The translations under genes and the position numbers were made by a program. The notes beneath the pieces were generated by a model that was not told the origin of the DNA, ran no database searches, and was given only the letters and a program-made list of their open reading frames with translations. From Streptomyces sp. SKN60 (GTDB lineage: Bacteria; Actinomycetota; Actinomycetes; Streptomycetales; Streptomycetaceae), in assembly GCF_026236535.1 (NCBI RefSeq), contig NZ_JAHTMW010000006.1, positions 124,001 to 188,000 on the forward strand: a stretch of DNA of 64,000 bases, read 5' to 3'. Shown one piece after another: positions 27,562 through 36,805 of the stretch; position 1 is the stretch's first letter; each line of letters opens with the position of its first letter.

Positions 27562-27696
27562 ATGTCCGAGCAGGTCCCTCCCCCACACGCTCCCCGGCCC
27601 CGCTGGGTGACCGCCCTGCTGATCGGCGCCGCGGTCCTCGTCGTGGCCTTTCTCGCTCTGCACCTGGCGGGCGGCGGCATGCGGGGCCACGGCTGA
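27562..27696 (+). CDS. 44-residue membrane peptide
   Basis: A small protein with a Pro/His-rich start and one helix (WVTALLIGAAVLVVAFLALH), ending in GGGMRGHG. GGAG lies eight bases before the ATG. The stop overlaps the ATG of the next membrane gene, so it is the first gene of a TetR-controlled operon. No family recognised. Confidence 0.65.
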   Translation: MSEQVPPPHAPRPRWVTALLIGAAVLVVAFLALHLAGGGMRGHG

Positions 27697-28226
27697 TGGC
27701 GATGTCGCCGCGCGTGCGCAAGCTGGCCCTGACCGCCCATGTGACCGTCTCCGTCGGCTGGTTCGGCGCGGTCGCGGTCTTCCTCGCCCTCGCCGTGACC
27801 GGGCTGACCGCGCAGGACGCGCTGACCGTGCGGTCGGTGTACGTCACGATGGGCGTGACCGGCTGGTACGTGATCGTGCCGCTCTGCTTCGCCTCGCTGG
27901 CGACCGGCGTCGTGTCCTCGCTCGGCACCACCTGGGGTCTGCTGCGCTACTACTGGGTCACGGTGAAACTCGCGATCACGGTCCTCGCGACCGGCGCGCT
28001 GCTCCTGCACATGCCGCCCATCAGCCACATCGCGAGCGCGGCGGCAGCACCGGACTGGACGGCCGATGCCCTCACCGGCCCGCGGACCCAGCTCGTCGTC
28101 CAGTCCGCCGCGGCTCTGGTGGTGCTTCTCCTCGCGACCGCTCTGTCGACGTACAAGCCCCAAGGGCGGACCCGCTACGGACAGCGCAGGCAGCTCAGGA
28201 CGTCCCCGAGCACCCACCCCTCATAA
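27696..28226 (+). CDS. DUF2269-like integral membrane protein
   Basis: A 176-residue protein with four membrane helices: LTAHVTVSVGWFGAVAVFLALAV, a middle pair with VTGWYVIVPLCFASLATGV, then YYWVTVKLAITVLATGALLLHM and a last helix before a basic tail. The His and Met in helix ends (TAHVTVSVGW, LLLHMPPISH) recall DUF2269/CopD-like haem or metal membrane proteins, but the match is loose. Operon with the upstream 44-residue peptide; its stop nearly touches the convergent ATPase pseudogene. Confidence 0.65.
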   Translation: MAMSPRVRKLALTAHVTVSVGWFGAVAVFLALAVTGLTAQDALTVRSVYVTMGVTGWYVIVPLCFASLATGVVSSLGTTWGLLRYYWVTVKLAITVLATGALLLHMPPISHIASAAAAPDWTADALTGPRTQLVVQSAAALVVLLLATALSTYKPQGRTRYGQRRQLRTSPSTHPS

Positions 28227-28236
28227 TGCGCGTCCA

Positions 28237-30485
28237 CTACCGCGCGCCCCTCGCCTGCGCCCCCCATTCAGTCCGGCGGCGTTGCCGGTCCACCACGCGG
28301 CTCGCAGAGTCGGAGCGCATCAGGACGAGGTCGGCGGTCTCGATGGCCACGTCGGTGCCGGCGCCGATCGCGATGCCGAGGTCGGCCTGGGCGAGGGCCG
28401 GGGCGTCGTTGACGCCGTCGCCCACCATGGCGACCGTGCGGCCGCCCTGCTGCAGGTCGGCGACCTTGGCGGCCTTGTCGCCCGGCAGGACCTCGGCGAT
28501 CACGGTGTCGATGCCGAGGCGGCTCGCGATCCGCTCGGCGGTGGCCTGGTTGTCCCCGGTGAGCATGACGACTTCGACGCCGAGGGCGTGGAGCTCGGCC
28601 ACGGCGGCGGCCGAGGTCTCCCTCGGCGCGTCGGCGATGCCGATCAGGCCGGCGGCCCGTCCGTCGACGGTGGCGATGACGACGGTACGGCCGGTGGCGG
28701 CCAGCTCCTCGCGCCGGGCGGCCAGGTCGCCGAGGTCGGCGCCCTCGCGTTCGGCCAGGCGGCGGTTGCCGACGGCGACCCGGTGGCCGTCGACAACGGC
28801 GGTCGCGCCGTGACCCGGGACGTTCTCGAAGTGCCGGGCGCTCGCCGCGTCCACGGGCCGTGCCTCGGCGTACCGCACGACGGCTCCCGCGAGGGGGTGC
28901 TCGGACTCGCGCTCGACCGTCGCGACCAGCCTCAGCAGGCCGTCCTCGTCCGTGCCCGGGGCGGTGACCACGTCCGTCACCTCCGGTTCGCCCTTGGTCA
29001 GGGTGCCGGTCTTGTCCATGACCACGGTCTGGACGCGGGCCGAGGTCTCCAGGGCGATCGCGTTCTTGAACAGGACACCGCGTCGGGCCCCCAGACTCGT
29101 ACCCACCATGATCGCGGTGGGGGTGGCCAGGCCGAGGGCGTCGGGGCAGGTGATGACGACGACGGTGATGGCGAAGAGCATGGCCGCGCCGAACGTGCGG
29201 TCGGTGGCGAGCAGCCAGACGGCCAGGGTCGCGGCTCCGCCGATGAGCGCGACGAAGACCAGCCAGAACGCGGCGCGGTCGGCGAGCCGCTGACCTGGGG
29301 CCTTGGAGTTCTGGGCCTCCTGGACCAGCTTCACGATCTGGGCCAGCGCCGTGTCCGCGCCGACCTTGGTGGCCCGTACGCGCAGGGTGCCGTTGACGTT
29401 GACGGTCGCGCCGACGACCGGGGAGCCCGGGGCCTCCTCCACGATCCCGTCGACGGCGATCTCGGCGCCCGGCCGGACCAGCAGCAGGTCGCCGGCCACG
29501 ACCTCGGCGGTCGGGATCTCGACCGGTGTGCCGTCGCGCATCACGAGGGCCTTGGGCGGTGCCAGGTCGAGCAGGGTGCGGATGGCGTCGTTGGCGCCGC
29601 CGCGGGCGCGCATCTCGAACCAGTGGCCGAGCAGGACGAAGGTGGCGAGGACGGTGGCCGCCTCGTAGAAGACGTCGCCGCCCCCGGTGAGGGTGATGAT
29701 CAGGGAGTACAGCCAGCCGGAGCCCACGGCGACCGCGACGAGCACCATCATGTCGAGCGTGCGGGCCCGCAGGGCTCGCACTGCCCGTCGAAGAAGATCG
29801 AGCACGAGTAGAAGATCACCGGCAGGCTCAGCAGCAGTGCCCACACGTCCTGGCGCAGCCCGAACGGTACGGGTGCGTGCCAGCCGAACACGTCCTCGCC
29901 GATCGGCGACCAGATGACGATGGGGATGGAGAACACCAGCGCCACCAGGAAGCGGTTGCGCATGTCCGCGACCATGTCCGCCATCGACATGGCCTCGTGT
30001 CCGCCGTGCCCCATCAGCTCGTGCGGCGACGGCATCGCCTCCGCCTCGGCGCCGGTGGCGGCCTCGTGCGCCGCATGCCCGACGTGGCCGGGAGGCGGGG
30101 CCGTCGCCGTACCCCCTGCGGCGTGGTCCTCGTGCGCCACGTTCCGGCCCTCGGCGGCCTCCTCGGCCGGGTCCGGTTCGGCCATCGGGTCACAGATGTG
30201 GGACGGCACGGACTGGCCGGCGCAGTGGTAGCCGCACTCCGTCACCCAGCGGCGCAGTTCGGCCAGCGAGGTACGGCGCGGGTCGAAGACCACCGTCGCC
30301 GCCTGCGCGACCGGGTTGACCTCCACCTCCAGCACGCCGGGCCGTCGGCCGAGCACAGCGGTTACGGTGCTCTGCTGCGACGCCCAGGCAAGGCCGCGAA
30401 CGTCCAGGACCGCCGTACTGCGCTCTTTGCCCGGCTCGGCGCCGTGGGGTGTGCCGTGGTCGTGGTGCTCCGCTGGGTGCTGCAC
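28237..30485 (-). pseudogene. copB-like: CopB-like P1B-type ATPase, frameshifted and 3'-truncated
   Basis: A heavy-metal P-type ATPase broken in two places. The N-terminal part (30485 to about 29780) has a HMA-like domain lacking the CxxC, a CGYHC motif and a His-rich stretch. The rest, in another frame, has the CPD membrane motif (VITCPDALGLATP), DKTGT, a SEHPLAG HP motif and GDGVNDAPAL. One missing G after TTCGACGGG separates the frames: with it the sequence reads FFDGAVRAL. Downstream of LVLMRSD the family sequence stops and 22 unrelated residues follow, so the last two helices are gone. The GTG start at 30485 has AAGGAGGA. Confidence 0.8.
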
Positions 30486-30487
30486 GC

Positions 30488-30775
30488 TCACTCCTCCTTC
30501 GGTCTCCCGAACGCAGCCGTCGGGTCCCTCGCCCGGGGATCGACCGGGGCGGGACGGGGGCGGGACGGGGCGGTGAGCGCGGCCAGGATCCGGGCCGCCT
30601 GGACGAGCGAACCGACCAGCAGGAGGGCGCTGCCCAGGACCAGGAGTCCGGTTGCCGGGCCCGGCGCGGCCCTCAGCCCGTAGTCCAGACTGCCCGCAGA
30701 GAAGACCGCTGTCGCGGCGAGTGCCCAGAACCAGCCCGTGATCGCGGCGAGCGCGAGCAGCATGGCGTGCCACAA
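30488..30775 (-). CDS. small membrane protein upstream of copB-like gene
   Basis: A 95-residue protein (83 if the ATG at 30763 is used instead of a TTG) with two helices: LLALAAITGWFWALAATAVFSAG and TGLLVLGSALLLVGSLVQAARIL. The stop lies inside the ribosome site of the ATPase pseudogene. No SD sequence is obvious. No family name recognised. Confidence 0.5.
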   Translation of the reverse strand: MWHAMLLALAAITGWFWALAATAVFSAGSLDYGLRAAPGPATGLLVLGSALLLVGSLVQAARILAALTAPSRPRPAPVDPRARDPTAAFGRPKEE

Positions 30776-30893
30776 GAAGGCAACGGGACGAGGCCGAGGG
30801 CTGCGCGAGATTCTGGACTATTCGTTCGCCCGGATGCGGAACATGCCCGGCATGAACAGACCCCCGCCCCACGCGAGGGACGCCACGCCGGTC

Positions 30894-31205
30894 CTACGCG
30901 AAGTCCGTGAGAGCCCGCACGAGTTGGTGGACGGTGGGTGCGCCGGCGAGACCATCCGGTGTGGGATAGACCCGGCAGGTCAGTCCGTACGAACCGGCCG
31001 GAGCGGGGAAGGGATCGCGTCCGTCGATGAGGATCGTGGGCGATCCGCTGAAGTGCAGCGCCCGGGCATCCTCGTCGGTCTCGACGGCACGGAGTCTCAC
31101 CAGCGAGTCGGGCAGCCTGCCCACTGTTTCGAGGGCTTCATTGAGGCGCATCTGGGCGACGGCCCAGTTAGGGCAGCCGGCACAGTAGAGCAGCTCGATC
31201 TCCAC
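30894..31205 (-). CDS. thioredoxin-fold protein, DF/seleno family-like
   Basis: A 103-residue protein starting MEIELLYCAGCPNWAVAQ, with SGSPTILIDG (cis-Pro) near residue 53 and GLTCRVYPT near 73. This is the thioredoxin-like family whose members have CxxC or a selenocysteine in the N-terminal motif (NCBI calls it DF family (seleno)protein). Members are found near mercury, arsenic and other metal genes. The CAGC pair is the active site. GTG start. Confidence 0.7.
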   Translation of the reverse strand: MEIELLYCAGCPNWAVAQMRLNEALETVGRLPDSLVRLRAVETDEDARALHFSGSPTILIDGRDPFPAPAGSYGLTCRVYPTPDGLAGAPTVHQLVRALTDFA

Positions 31206-31304
31206 CTCTTCATGATGCCTCCGTCGCGCGATGTGGCTCCGCGTCTCTTGACGCCCCCGTTGCGACCATCACCGCGGAGCTCGCGACTCGCCCCTTTCGA
31301 CCGT

Positions 31305-32078
31305 CTACACCCTGGTGGCGGAGGCGAGGAAGAGCGGGACCGCCAGAAACAGCCGGTCCGCCTCCGCTCGCGCCCGCTGTTCCGCGATCCACCGCCGCGC
31401 GTCCGCCGGCGCGATGGCCCCGGCAGCGCTCGCGCCCTCGGCCAGGCCGCTGATCACGGGCAGCATGGCATCACCGGTGAACACACCGGTGCGTACCTCC
31501 AGGGCGACATCGCGGAAGCCGGCGTCGAGCAGCAGGCTTCGATAACGCCGCGCCGTCCGGGCCCCAGGCACCAGATCAGCCCGGGCGTGAACGATCGTCC
31601 GGGTCAGGGCGGCATCGTCGGAGTCGATGACGAAGGTGTCCCAGTCCTGGCCGATCAGCACCACGCGGCCGCCCGGCACCAGGACACGTCGCGCCTCGCT
31701 GAGCGCCCGTGCCGGGTCAGGGAGCTCGTGATAGAGCTTCTCGGCCCGATAGGCGTCCACCTCCTCGTCCCCGAAGGGCAACCGGTACGCCTCGGCGCAC
31801 CTGAAGTCGCCGTCCGGCCGTCGCCGACCGGCCTCGGCGATCGTCTCCTCGCTGAGGTCCAGCCCGATCGCCCGCATGCCGCGGTCAGTCATCTCCGCGA
31901 CGGCGCGCCCCGCTCCGCAGCCGACGTCGACGACGGTCGAGCCGGGACGAAGACGAAGCAACTCGTACGAGTCCTCGCGGAGTTGCCGCGCGTCGGGCAG
32001 GTCGTCCACCGCGTCCAGCAGAGCGATGAGCTGCGCCGCCGAACCACCCGATTCCTCTTGTACCCATGTGTTGGACAT
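31305..32078 (-). CDS. SAM-dependent class I methyltransferase
   Basis: A 257-residue methyltransferase: SAM motif VVDVGCGAGRAVAEM near residue 49, acidic motif IGLDLSEE, a FRCAEAYRLPF segment, and PGGRVVLIGQDWD. A helical C-terminal region (about 150-257) caps it. The substrate is not evident. It lacks the cysteines of arsenite methyltransferase ArsM. Divergent from a MerR regulator only 28 bases away, which most likely controls it. Confidence 0.85.
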   Translation of the reverse strand: MSNTWVQEESGGSAAQLIALLDAVDDLPDARQLREDSYELLRLRPGSTVVDVGCGAGRAVAEMTDRGMRAIGLDLSEETIAEAGRRRPDGDFRCAEAYRLPFGDEEVDAYRAEKLYHELPDPARALSEARRVLVPGGRVVLIGQDWDTFVIDSDDAALTRTIVHARADLVPGARTARRYRSLLLDAGFRDVALEVRTGVFTGDAMLPVISGLAEGASAAGAIAPADARRWIAEQRARAEADRLFLAVPLFLASATRV

Positions 32079-32106
32079 GGCCCGAAGGCTGCCGCTTAAT
32101 GTCGGC

Positions 32107-32535
32107 ATGAAGTCAAGCCAGAGCGATCGAACCGCCCGGCCGCTGCCCATCGGAGCCCTCGCCGAGCGCTTCGGGATCGCCACACACGTGCTGCGCCACT
32201 GGGAGTCGATGGGACTCCTCTCACCCGACCGCGACGGGAACGGGCGCCGCAGATACGGTCACGACGATGTGGTGCGCACGGCGATGATCCTCCGGGCCAA
32301 GGAGGCGGGCCTGGGCCTTGAGGAGATCCGCGCCATGATGGCCACCCGGGACTCCGACGGCCGCCGACAGATCCTGTTCGACCGGCGAGCGTCCCTCCGC
32401 GACATCATCACGAAGGCCCAGGCCCAGCTCGCACTCGTAGAGTGCGCCATGGAGTGCGACCACGACAACATCGCCACCTGCCCTGAGTTCCAGCGCGTGA
32501 TCGCTCTTCGTACGGCCGGCACGGCACCGGCCTGA
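32107..32535 (+). CDS. MerR family transcriptional regulator
   Basis: A 142-residue MerR protein. The HTH and wing cover about residues 14-75 (IGALAERFGIATHVLRHWE, SMGLLSPDRDGNGRRRYG, VVRTAMILRAKEAGLGLEEI). A coiled-coil follows and the C-terminal part has CAMECDHDNIATC. These cysteines could bind a metal or an electrophile. It overlaps its promoter with the divergent methyltransferase. Confidence 0.88.
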   Translation: MKSSQSDRTARPLPIGALAERFGIATHVLRHWESMGLLSPDRDGNGRRRYGHDDVVRTAMILRAKEAGLGLEEIRAMMATRDSDGRRQILFDRRASLRDIITKAQAQLALVECAMECDHDNIATCPEFQRVIALRTAGTAPA

Positions 32536-32592
32536 GCCCGTCAGACGCTCCGTGACTTCGACGATCACGCTGCCGGTCAGGGCAAGGAGCTC

Positions 32593-32985
32593 TTGGTCGC
32601 TGACAGGTCCAGCGGCAACCCCGACCGCCCCACCACACCCGTGTGCCCCGGCGATCGGGCGGCGATAATTCTCGCTATCGCGATGCCACAGGTCGACAGC
32701 GGGAGGAGTTGGGGTACGCGACGCAACAGACTGAACAGCCAGGTGCTGCCCGTCCTCGAATCCCGCCGGACCAACACCTTCACGTCGACCGTGGTCGAGG
32801 ACTTCATCATGTCGATGGAGGAGCGCTCCGTCGGCCTGACCTCGCAGCAGAACGCGTACGACACACTCAAGAGGATCCTTCTCGGTGCGCGCCGTCGTGG
32901 CGGCATTGCCGAGGACCCCTTCGACGGGGTCATCTCACCCGAGTACATCGGTGCCGTGGCCATCCCCATCTGGAATGACCACGGC
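32593..32985 (+). pseudogene. remnant of a tyrosine integrase (core-binding domain)
   Basis: The frame reads VLPVLESRRTNTFTSTVVEDFI, then GLTSQQNAYDTLKRILLGARRRGGIAEDPFDG and ISPEYI (shown in parts). This matches the core-binding domain of actinomycete phage/ICE tyrosine recombinases. The catalytic domain with R-H-R-Y is absent: after IPIWND the frame runs into the antisense of the next gene. The remnant lies exactly between the patchy region and the arsenic island. No intact att repeat or tRNA was found next to it. Confidence 0.6.
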
Positions 32986-33020
32986 GGCTGGACCGCCGTC
33001 AAGGAATCGGTTGAACGGCC

Positions 33021-34076
33021 TCACCGAGCCAGCTGGGCGATGGCCCGGGCCGCCTCCCTCGCCGTGCGGCCCACGCCCACCAGGGTGGCCGACGCCGGGC
33101 CGGTCCAGTCGCCGTAGCCGAGGAGGTGGATGCGGGGGTCGGTGGTGCATTGGGTGCCGTGGGTGGGGATGTGGCCGTCGGGGGTGCGGAGGGCGAGGGG
33201 GGTGAGGTGGGTGAGGGCGGGGCGGAAGCCGGTGCACCAGATGATGGCGTCTGCCTCGGCGGTCATGCCGTCGGCCCACGCCACGCCGGTCGGGGTGAGG
33301 CGGTCGAACATCGGGGTGGCCTTGAGGAGGCCGGCGTCGCGGGCTTCGCGGACGGGAGGGACGGCCACGATGTCGCCGAGGGCGGAGACGCCCCCGGTGT
33401 CGGGGCGGCCCTCGTCAAGAGCGCGGCGGCGGGCGGTGGCGGCGTCGAAGAGGGCGCGGCCGTCGATGTCGTCGGGGAGGTAGCGGGGTTCGCGCAGGGT
33501 GGCCCAGGTGAGGTGGGTGTCGTGCGCGAGGTCGGCGGCGATCTGGGCGCCGGAGTTGCCGCCGCCGACGACGATGACCCGCTGGCCTGCGAAGGCCGCG
33601 GCGTTGTCGTACTCGACGGTGTGGAGCTGGCGGCCCCGGAAGTCCGGCCGGCCAGGAATCGACGGCACGAAGGGGCGCGACCAGGTGCCCGTTGCACTGA
33701 TGACCGCGCGGGCGTGCCAGGTGTCGGAGTCGGTCTCTATACGGAGGAGTTCGCCCTCGTCGTGGACGCCTCGGACCCGGACAGGGCGGACGACAGGGAG
33801 CTCGTACCGCTGCTCGTAGTCGGTGAGGTACTCGACGACGTGACCCGCTTCCGGGAACTCCTCCCCCGGCTGGGGCGGCATGATGCGGCCCGGAAGAGAG
33901 GAGTAGGCCGCCGGGGAGAACAGGTGGAGGGAGTCCCACGCGTGCCGCCAGGCGCCGCCCGGGGCCGTGCCCGCGTCCAGGACCACGAAGTCGAGGCCGG
34001 CTCGGCGCAGGTGATAGCCGGCGGCGAGTCCGGCCTGGCCTCCACCGATCACCACAACGTCGAACGTCCTGCTCAT
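33021..34076 (-). CDS. arsO: ArsO-like NAD(P)H flavin monooxygenase
   Basis: A 351-residue two-dinucleotide-binding flavoprotein. FAD motif VVVIGGGQAGLAAGYHLRRAG at the start, NAD(P)H motif VIVVGGGNSGAQIAADL near residue 165, and the FMO-like ATGTWSRPF segment. The C-terminal GYGDWTGPASATLVGVGRTAREA fits the ArsO family found in streptomycete ars clusters. It lies third in an operon with an MFS transporter and an ArsT-like flavoprotein. The exact reaction is unsettled; oxidation of arsenicals is inferred from context. GAAGGGAAG precedes the ATG. Confidence 0.85.
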   Translation of the reverse strand: MSRTFDVVVIGGGQAGLAAGYHLRRAGLDFVVLDAGTAPGGAWRHAWDSLHLFSPAAYSSLPGRIMPPQPGEEFPEAGHVVEYLTDYEQRYELPVVRPVRVRGVHDEGELLRIETDSDTWHARAVISATGTWSRPFVPSIPGRPDFRGRQLHTVEYDNAAAFAGQRVIVVGGGNSGAQIAADLAHDTHLTWATLREPRYLPDDIDGRALFDAATARRRALDEGRPDTGGVSALGDIVAVPPVREARDAGLLKATPMFDRLTPTGVAWADGMTAEADAIIWCTGFRPALTHLTPLALRTPDGHIPTHGTQCTTDPRIHLLGYGDWTGPASATLVGVGRTAREAARAIAQLAR

Positions 34077-34111
34077 GTCGGGGACTTCCCTTCTTCCAGT
34101 GATGACGATGA

Positions 34112-35323
34112 TTATCGTGGTTGCGCGTGCGGTGACGTACGGAGGGCTGCCAGGGCGGCGACGGCCGCGACGGCTGCCAGGAGCGCGAACAGGTGAGGGT
34201 ATCCGCCCAAGGAGACCGCGAGTGCCGCACTCGCGAAAGGGGCGAAGGCGCCGGCGGCGGTCGGAAGCGCTCCGAGGAGCCCGGACAGCCTGCCGTAATG
34301 GGCCGCTCCCCACCGGTCCGTGACGGCGGTGGCCTGGGCGAGGGTGAGGTTCCCCCGGATCATGCCGGCGGTGATGGAGAGCGCGACGACCAACGGGTAG
34401 GGGCCGGGGATCGCGGCAAGGGCCGCTGTCGTGAGGCCGCCGCACGTGATGAGCACGGCGAGGCGCAGGCGGGGCCCGGTGCGGCGGGCCAGCAGCGCGT
34501 AGAAGAGGCGCCCCACGGTCTGGCCCGCCCCGCCCAGGCCGAGGGCCAGGGCGGCGGCCGACAGGGAGAACCCCCGCTCGGCCATGAGGGGTACGAGGGC
34601 GATGACGACCGCGTACGTCGCGAAGGCCGAAAGCGTCATCGCGACGACGAGCATGCCGAACGCCCGGCTCCGCGCGATGCCGGAGGCGTGGGCGTGCTCG
34701 TGAGCCGCCGGCACGGCAGCGGGCCACGGGGCGTTGAGGGCGGTCGCGTGTGCGGGGATCGTGACGGCGGCGAGCACCAGGGCGAGGACCAGGTACGTGT
34801 CCCGCCAGCCGAACCGGTCGGCGAGGGCCGCGGTGAGCGGGGCGAAGACGGTGGAGGCGAGTCCGCCGGCGAGGGTGACCACGGTGAGTGCGCGGACGTG
34901 GTCGGGCGCCCACCAACGGGTCAGGGCTGCGAAGGCCGGCTGGTAGAAGGTCGCGGCCATGGCCGCGCCCGCCAGGGCCCAGCCGACGAAGAAGGCGCTG
35001 AGGTCGGGTGCGGTGGCGATGACGACGAGGCTGATCCCGCCCAGAACGGATCCGGCCGTCATGACCATCCGGGGGCCTCGGCGGTCGATGACGCGGCCCA
35101 CGAAGATGCCCGAGACGGCCGAGACGACGAGAGCCAGTGAGAAGGCACCGGTGGTCGCCCGTGCGGACCAGCCGGTCGTGGCGGTGATCTCCGCGTTCAG
35201 CACGGGGAAGGCGTAGTAGAGGATGCCCCAGCTCGTGATCTGGGTGAGGCAGAGCGCCCACAGCGCCCGGCGCGGTCGCCCTTGGGGTGGGGCGAGCGGC
35301 CGGGCGGCTGCGACCGGTCTCAT
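34112..35323 (-). CDS. MFS transporter of the arsO operon
   Basis: A 403-residue major facilitator with 12 hydrophobic helices. The first helix SWGILYYAFPVLNAEI and the GRVIDRRGPR loop between helices 2 and 3 are typical. It starts six bases after the ArsT-like stop, so it is coupled. A His-rich AAHEHAHASG loop in the middle may touch metal. As it lies between two ars flavoproteins under an ArsR-type promoter, it may export an arsenical or an oxidised metabolite; the true substrate is unknown. No ArsB or Acr3 pump occurs in the window. Confidence 0.8.
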   Translation of the reverse strand: MRPVAAARPLAPPQGRPRRALWALCLTQITSWGILYYAFPVLNAEITATTGWSARATTGAFSLALVVSAVSGIFVGRVIDRRGPRMVMTAGSVLGGISLVVIATAPDLSAFFVGWALAGAAMAATFYQPAFAALTRWWAPDHVRALTVVTLAGGLASTVFAPLTAALADRFGWRDTYLVLALVLAAVTIPAHATALNAPWPAAVPAAHEHAHASGIARSRAFGMLVVAMTLSAFATYAVVIALVPLMAERGFSLSAAALALGLGGAGQTVGRLFYALLARRTGPRLRLAVLITCGGLTTAALAAIPGPYPLVVALSITAGMIRGNLTLAQATAVTDRWGAAHYGRLSGLLGALPTAAGAFAPFASAALAVSLGGYPHLFALLAAVAAVAALAALRTSPHAQPR

Positions 35324-35329
35324 CGGGGG

Positions 35330-36691
35330 TCAGCTGCCGACGGGACGGCCGGCCAGCCCGATGGTCTCGATCTGCAGGGTCTCGGGGGCGCCGCAGCAGC
35401 TGCCGCCCTTCTCCTCGGCGGGGGCGTCGAAGAGGCCGGAGCCGCCGCACACGCCGGTCTCAGGCAGCGTCAGCTCGACACGCTCGGCGGCCTCGTGGTC
35501 ACCGGCGAGGGCCGCCGCGATCGAGCGGACCTGCTCGTAGCCGGTCATGGCGAGGAAGGTGGGCGCGCGGCCGTAGGACTTCATGCCGACGAGGTAGACG
35601 TTCTTCTCGCCGTGCGACAGCTCCTTGGCGCCGTGCGGGTAGACGGTGCCGCACGAGTGGACGTTGGGGTCGATCAGGGGCGCGAGCTCGACGGGCGCCT
35701 GGAGCCGTGCGTCCAGGTCGAGGCGGAGCTCGTCGAGGAAGGAGAGGTCCGGGCGGAAACCGGTGAGGGTGATGACCTCGTCGACGGGCTCGGTGCGCGT
35801 GCCGTCCTCCGCGACGAGCGTGAGCGTGCCGTCGGCGTTCGCCTCGATCTCGGCGATCCGGAAACCGGTGACGGCGTCGGCGTGGCCGGCGTCGACCGCG
35901 GCCTTGGCCGCGAGGCCGAGAGCGCCGCGGGCAGGGAGCTGGTCGGACGAGCCGCCTCCGTACGTGGCGGAGGTGACGCCACGGCGCAGGACCCACAGCG
36001 CACGCGTGCCCGGTTCGGACGCGGCCAGTTCGGCGAGGGCCACGAGAGCGGTGAAGGCGGAGGCGCCGCTGCCCACGACAGCGGTGCGCTTGCCGGCGTA
36101 GCGGGCGCGGGTCTCGGGGTCGCGGAGGTCGGGCACGCGGTAGGCGATGCGCTGCGCGTGGGCGCGCTCGCCCACGGCGTGCAGGCCGTTGCCACCGGCG
36201 GGGCCGGGCTTGGCCCAGGTGCCGGAGGCATCGACGACGGCGCGGGCGAGAAGCCGGAGCTCGGTCCCGTCGGCGGCGACGGCGTGGACGGTGAACGGCT
36301 GCTCGTCGCGGTCGGCGTCGACGACGCGGTCACGGCCGGCGCGGGAGACGCCGGTGACGGTCGTGCCCAGACGGACGCGGTCGCCGAGTGCGTCGGCGAG
36401 GGGCTTCAGATACGACTCGACCCAGTCGCCGCCGGTGGGGTACGTGGCGCCGTCGGGCCGCTGCCAGCCGTTCGCCGCGAGGAGCTTCTCGGCGGCCGGG
36501 TCGATGACCTCGTCCCAGGTGGAGAACAGCCTGACGTGGGACCAGTCGCGCACGGCGGCCCCGGCGGCGGCCCCGGCCTCGAACACCAGCGGGTTCAGGC
36601 CCCGTTCCACGAGGTGAGCTGCGGCGGCGAGGCCGATCGGGCCGGCGCCGATGACGACGACGGGGAGTTCAGCGGCATCGATGGAGGTCAT
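35330..36691 (-). CDS. ArsT-like FAD/NAD(P) flavoprotein with CCGAP tail motif
   Basis: A 453-residue flavoprotein: FAD motif VVVIGAGPIGLAAAAHLVERG, a second nucleotide motif AVVGSGASAFTALVALAEL near residue 200, and a TLTGFRPDLSFLDEL segment. The last 25 residues carry EEKGGSCCGAPETLQIE: a vicinal Cys pair in a flexible tail. ArsT-type thioredoxin reductase-like proteins occur in streptomycete ars clusters. First gene of the minus-strand operon, divergent from arsR1, with a GATTAGA inverted repeat in the shared promoter. Confidence 0.78.
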   Translation of the reverse strand: MTSIDAAELPVVVIGAGPIGLAAAAHLVERGLNPLVFEAGAAAGAAVRDWSHVRLFSTWDEVIDPAAEKLLAANGWQRPDGATYPTGGDWVESYLKPLADALGDRVRLGTTVTGVSRAGRDRVVDADRDEQPFTVHAVAADGTELRLLARAVVDASGTWAKPGPAGGNGLHAVGERAHAQRIAYRVPDLRDPETRARYAGKRTAVVGSGASAFTALVALAELAASEPGTRALWVLRRGVTSATYGGGSSDQLPARGALGLAAKAAVDAGHADAVTGFRIAEIEANADGTLTLVAEDGTRTEPVDEVITLTGFRPDLSFLDELRLDLDARLQAPVELAPLIDPNVHSCGTVYPHGAKELSHGEKNVYLVGMKSYGRAPTFLAMTGYEQVRSIAAALAGDHEAAERVELTLPETGVCGGSGLFDAPAEEKGGSCCGAPETLQIETIGLAGRPVGS

Positions 36692-36737
36692 CGGGCTCTG
36701 TCCTTCGCTGTCGGCGGGAGTGTCCCCCCGCTGCACT

Positions 36738-36757
36738 GATTAGACGGCTATCTAATC
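36738..36757. promoter_or_regulatory. GATTAGA-N6-TCTAATC, candidate ArsR operator
   Basis: Perfect seven-base arms with a six-base spacer between the divergent ArsT-like operon and arsR1. It resembles the GATTCGAT repeats found at three other promoters of the island. Confidence 0.6.
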
Positions 36758-36778
36758 TGAGGCCAGCTTGTCGCACAC

Positions 36779-36805
36779 TTCGACAAGTGTCAACATAGAA
36801 GAATG
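36779..36805 (+). promoter_or_regulatory. arsR1 start-proximal element (TTCGACAA...TAGA...ATG)
   Basis: A 27-base stretch up to and including the arsR1 ATG, with no ribosome site at a normal distance. The same spacing of TTCGAC, TAGA and ATG recurs before both other arsR genes, which suggests a leaderless message with operator and -10 region combined. Confidence 0.5.

Noticed and set aside
31305..32078. Arsenite methyltransferase (ArsM)
   Set aside because: The SAM fold is clear but the conserved ArsM cysteines that bind arsenite are missing and the gene is paired with a MerR regulator outside the island.
32536..32760. tRNA or att site next to the integrase remnant
   Set aside because: No cloverleaf or long direct repeat could be recognised by eye.
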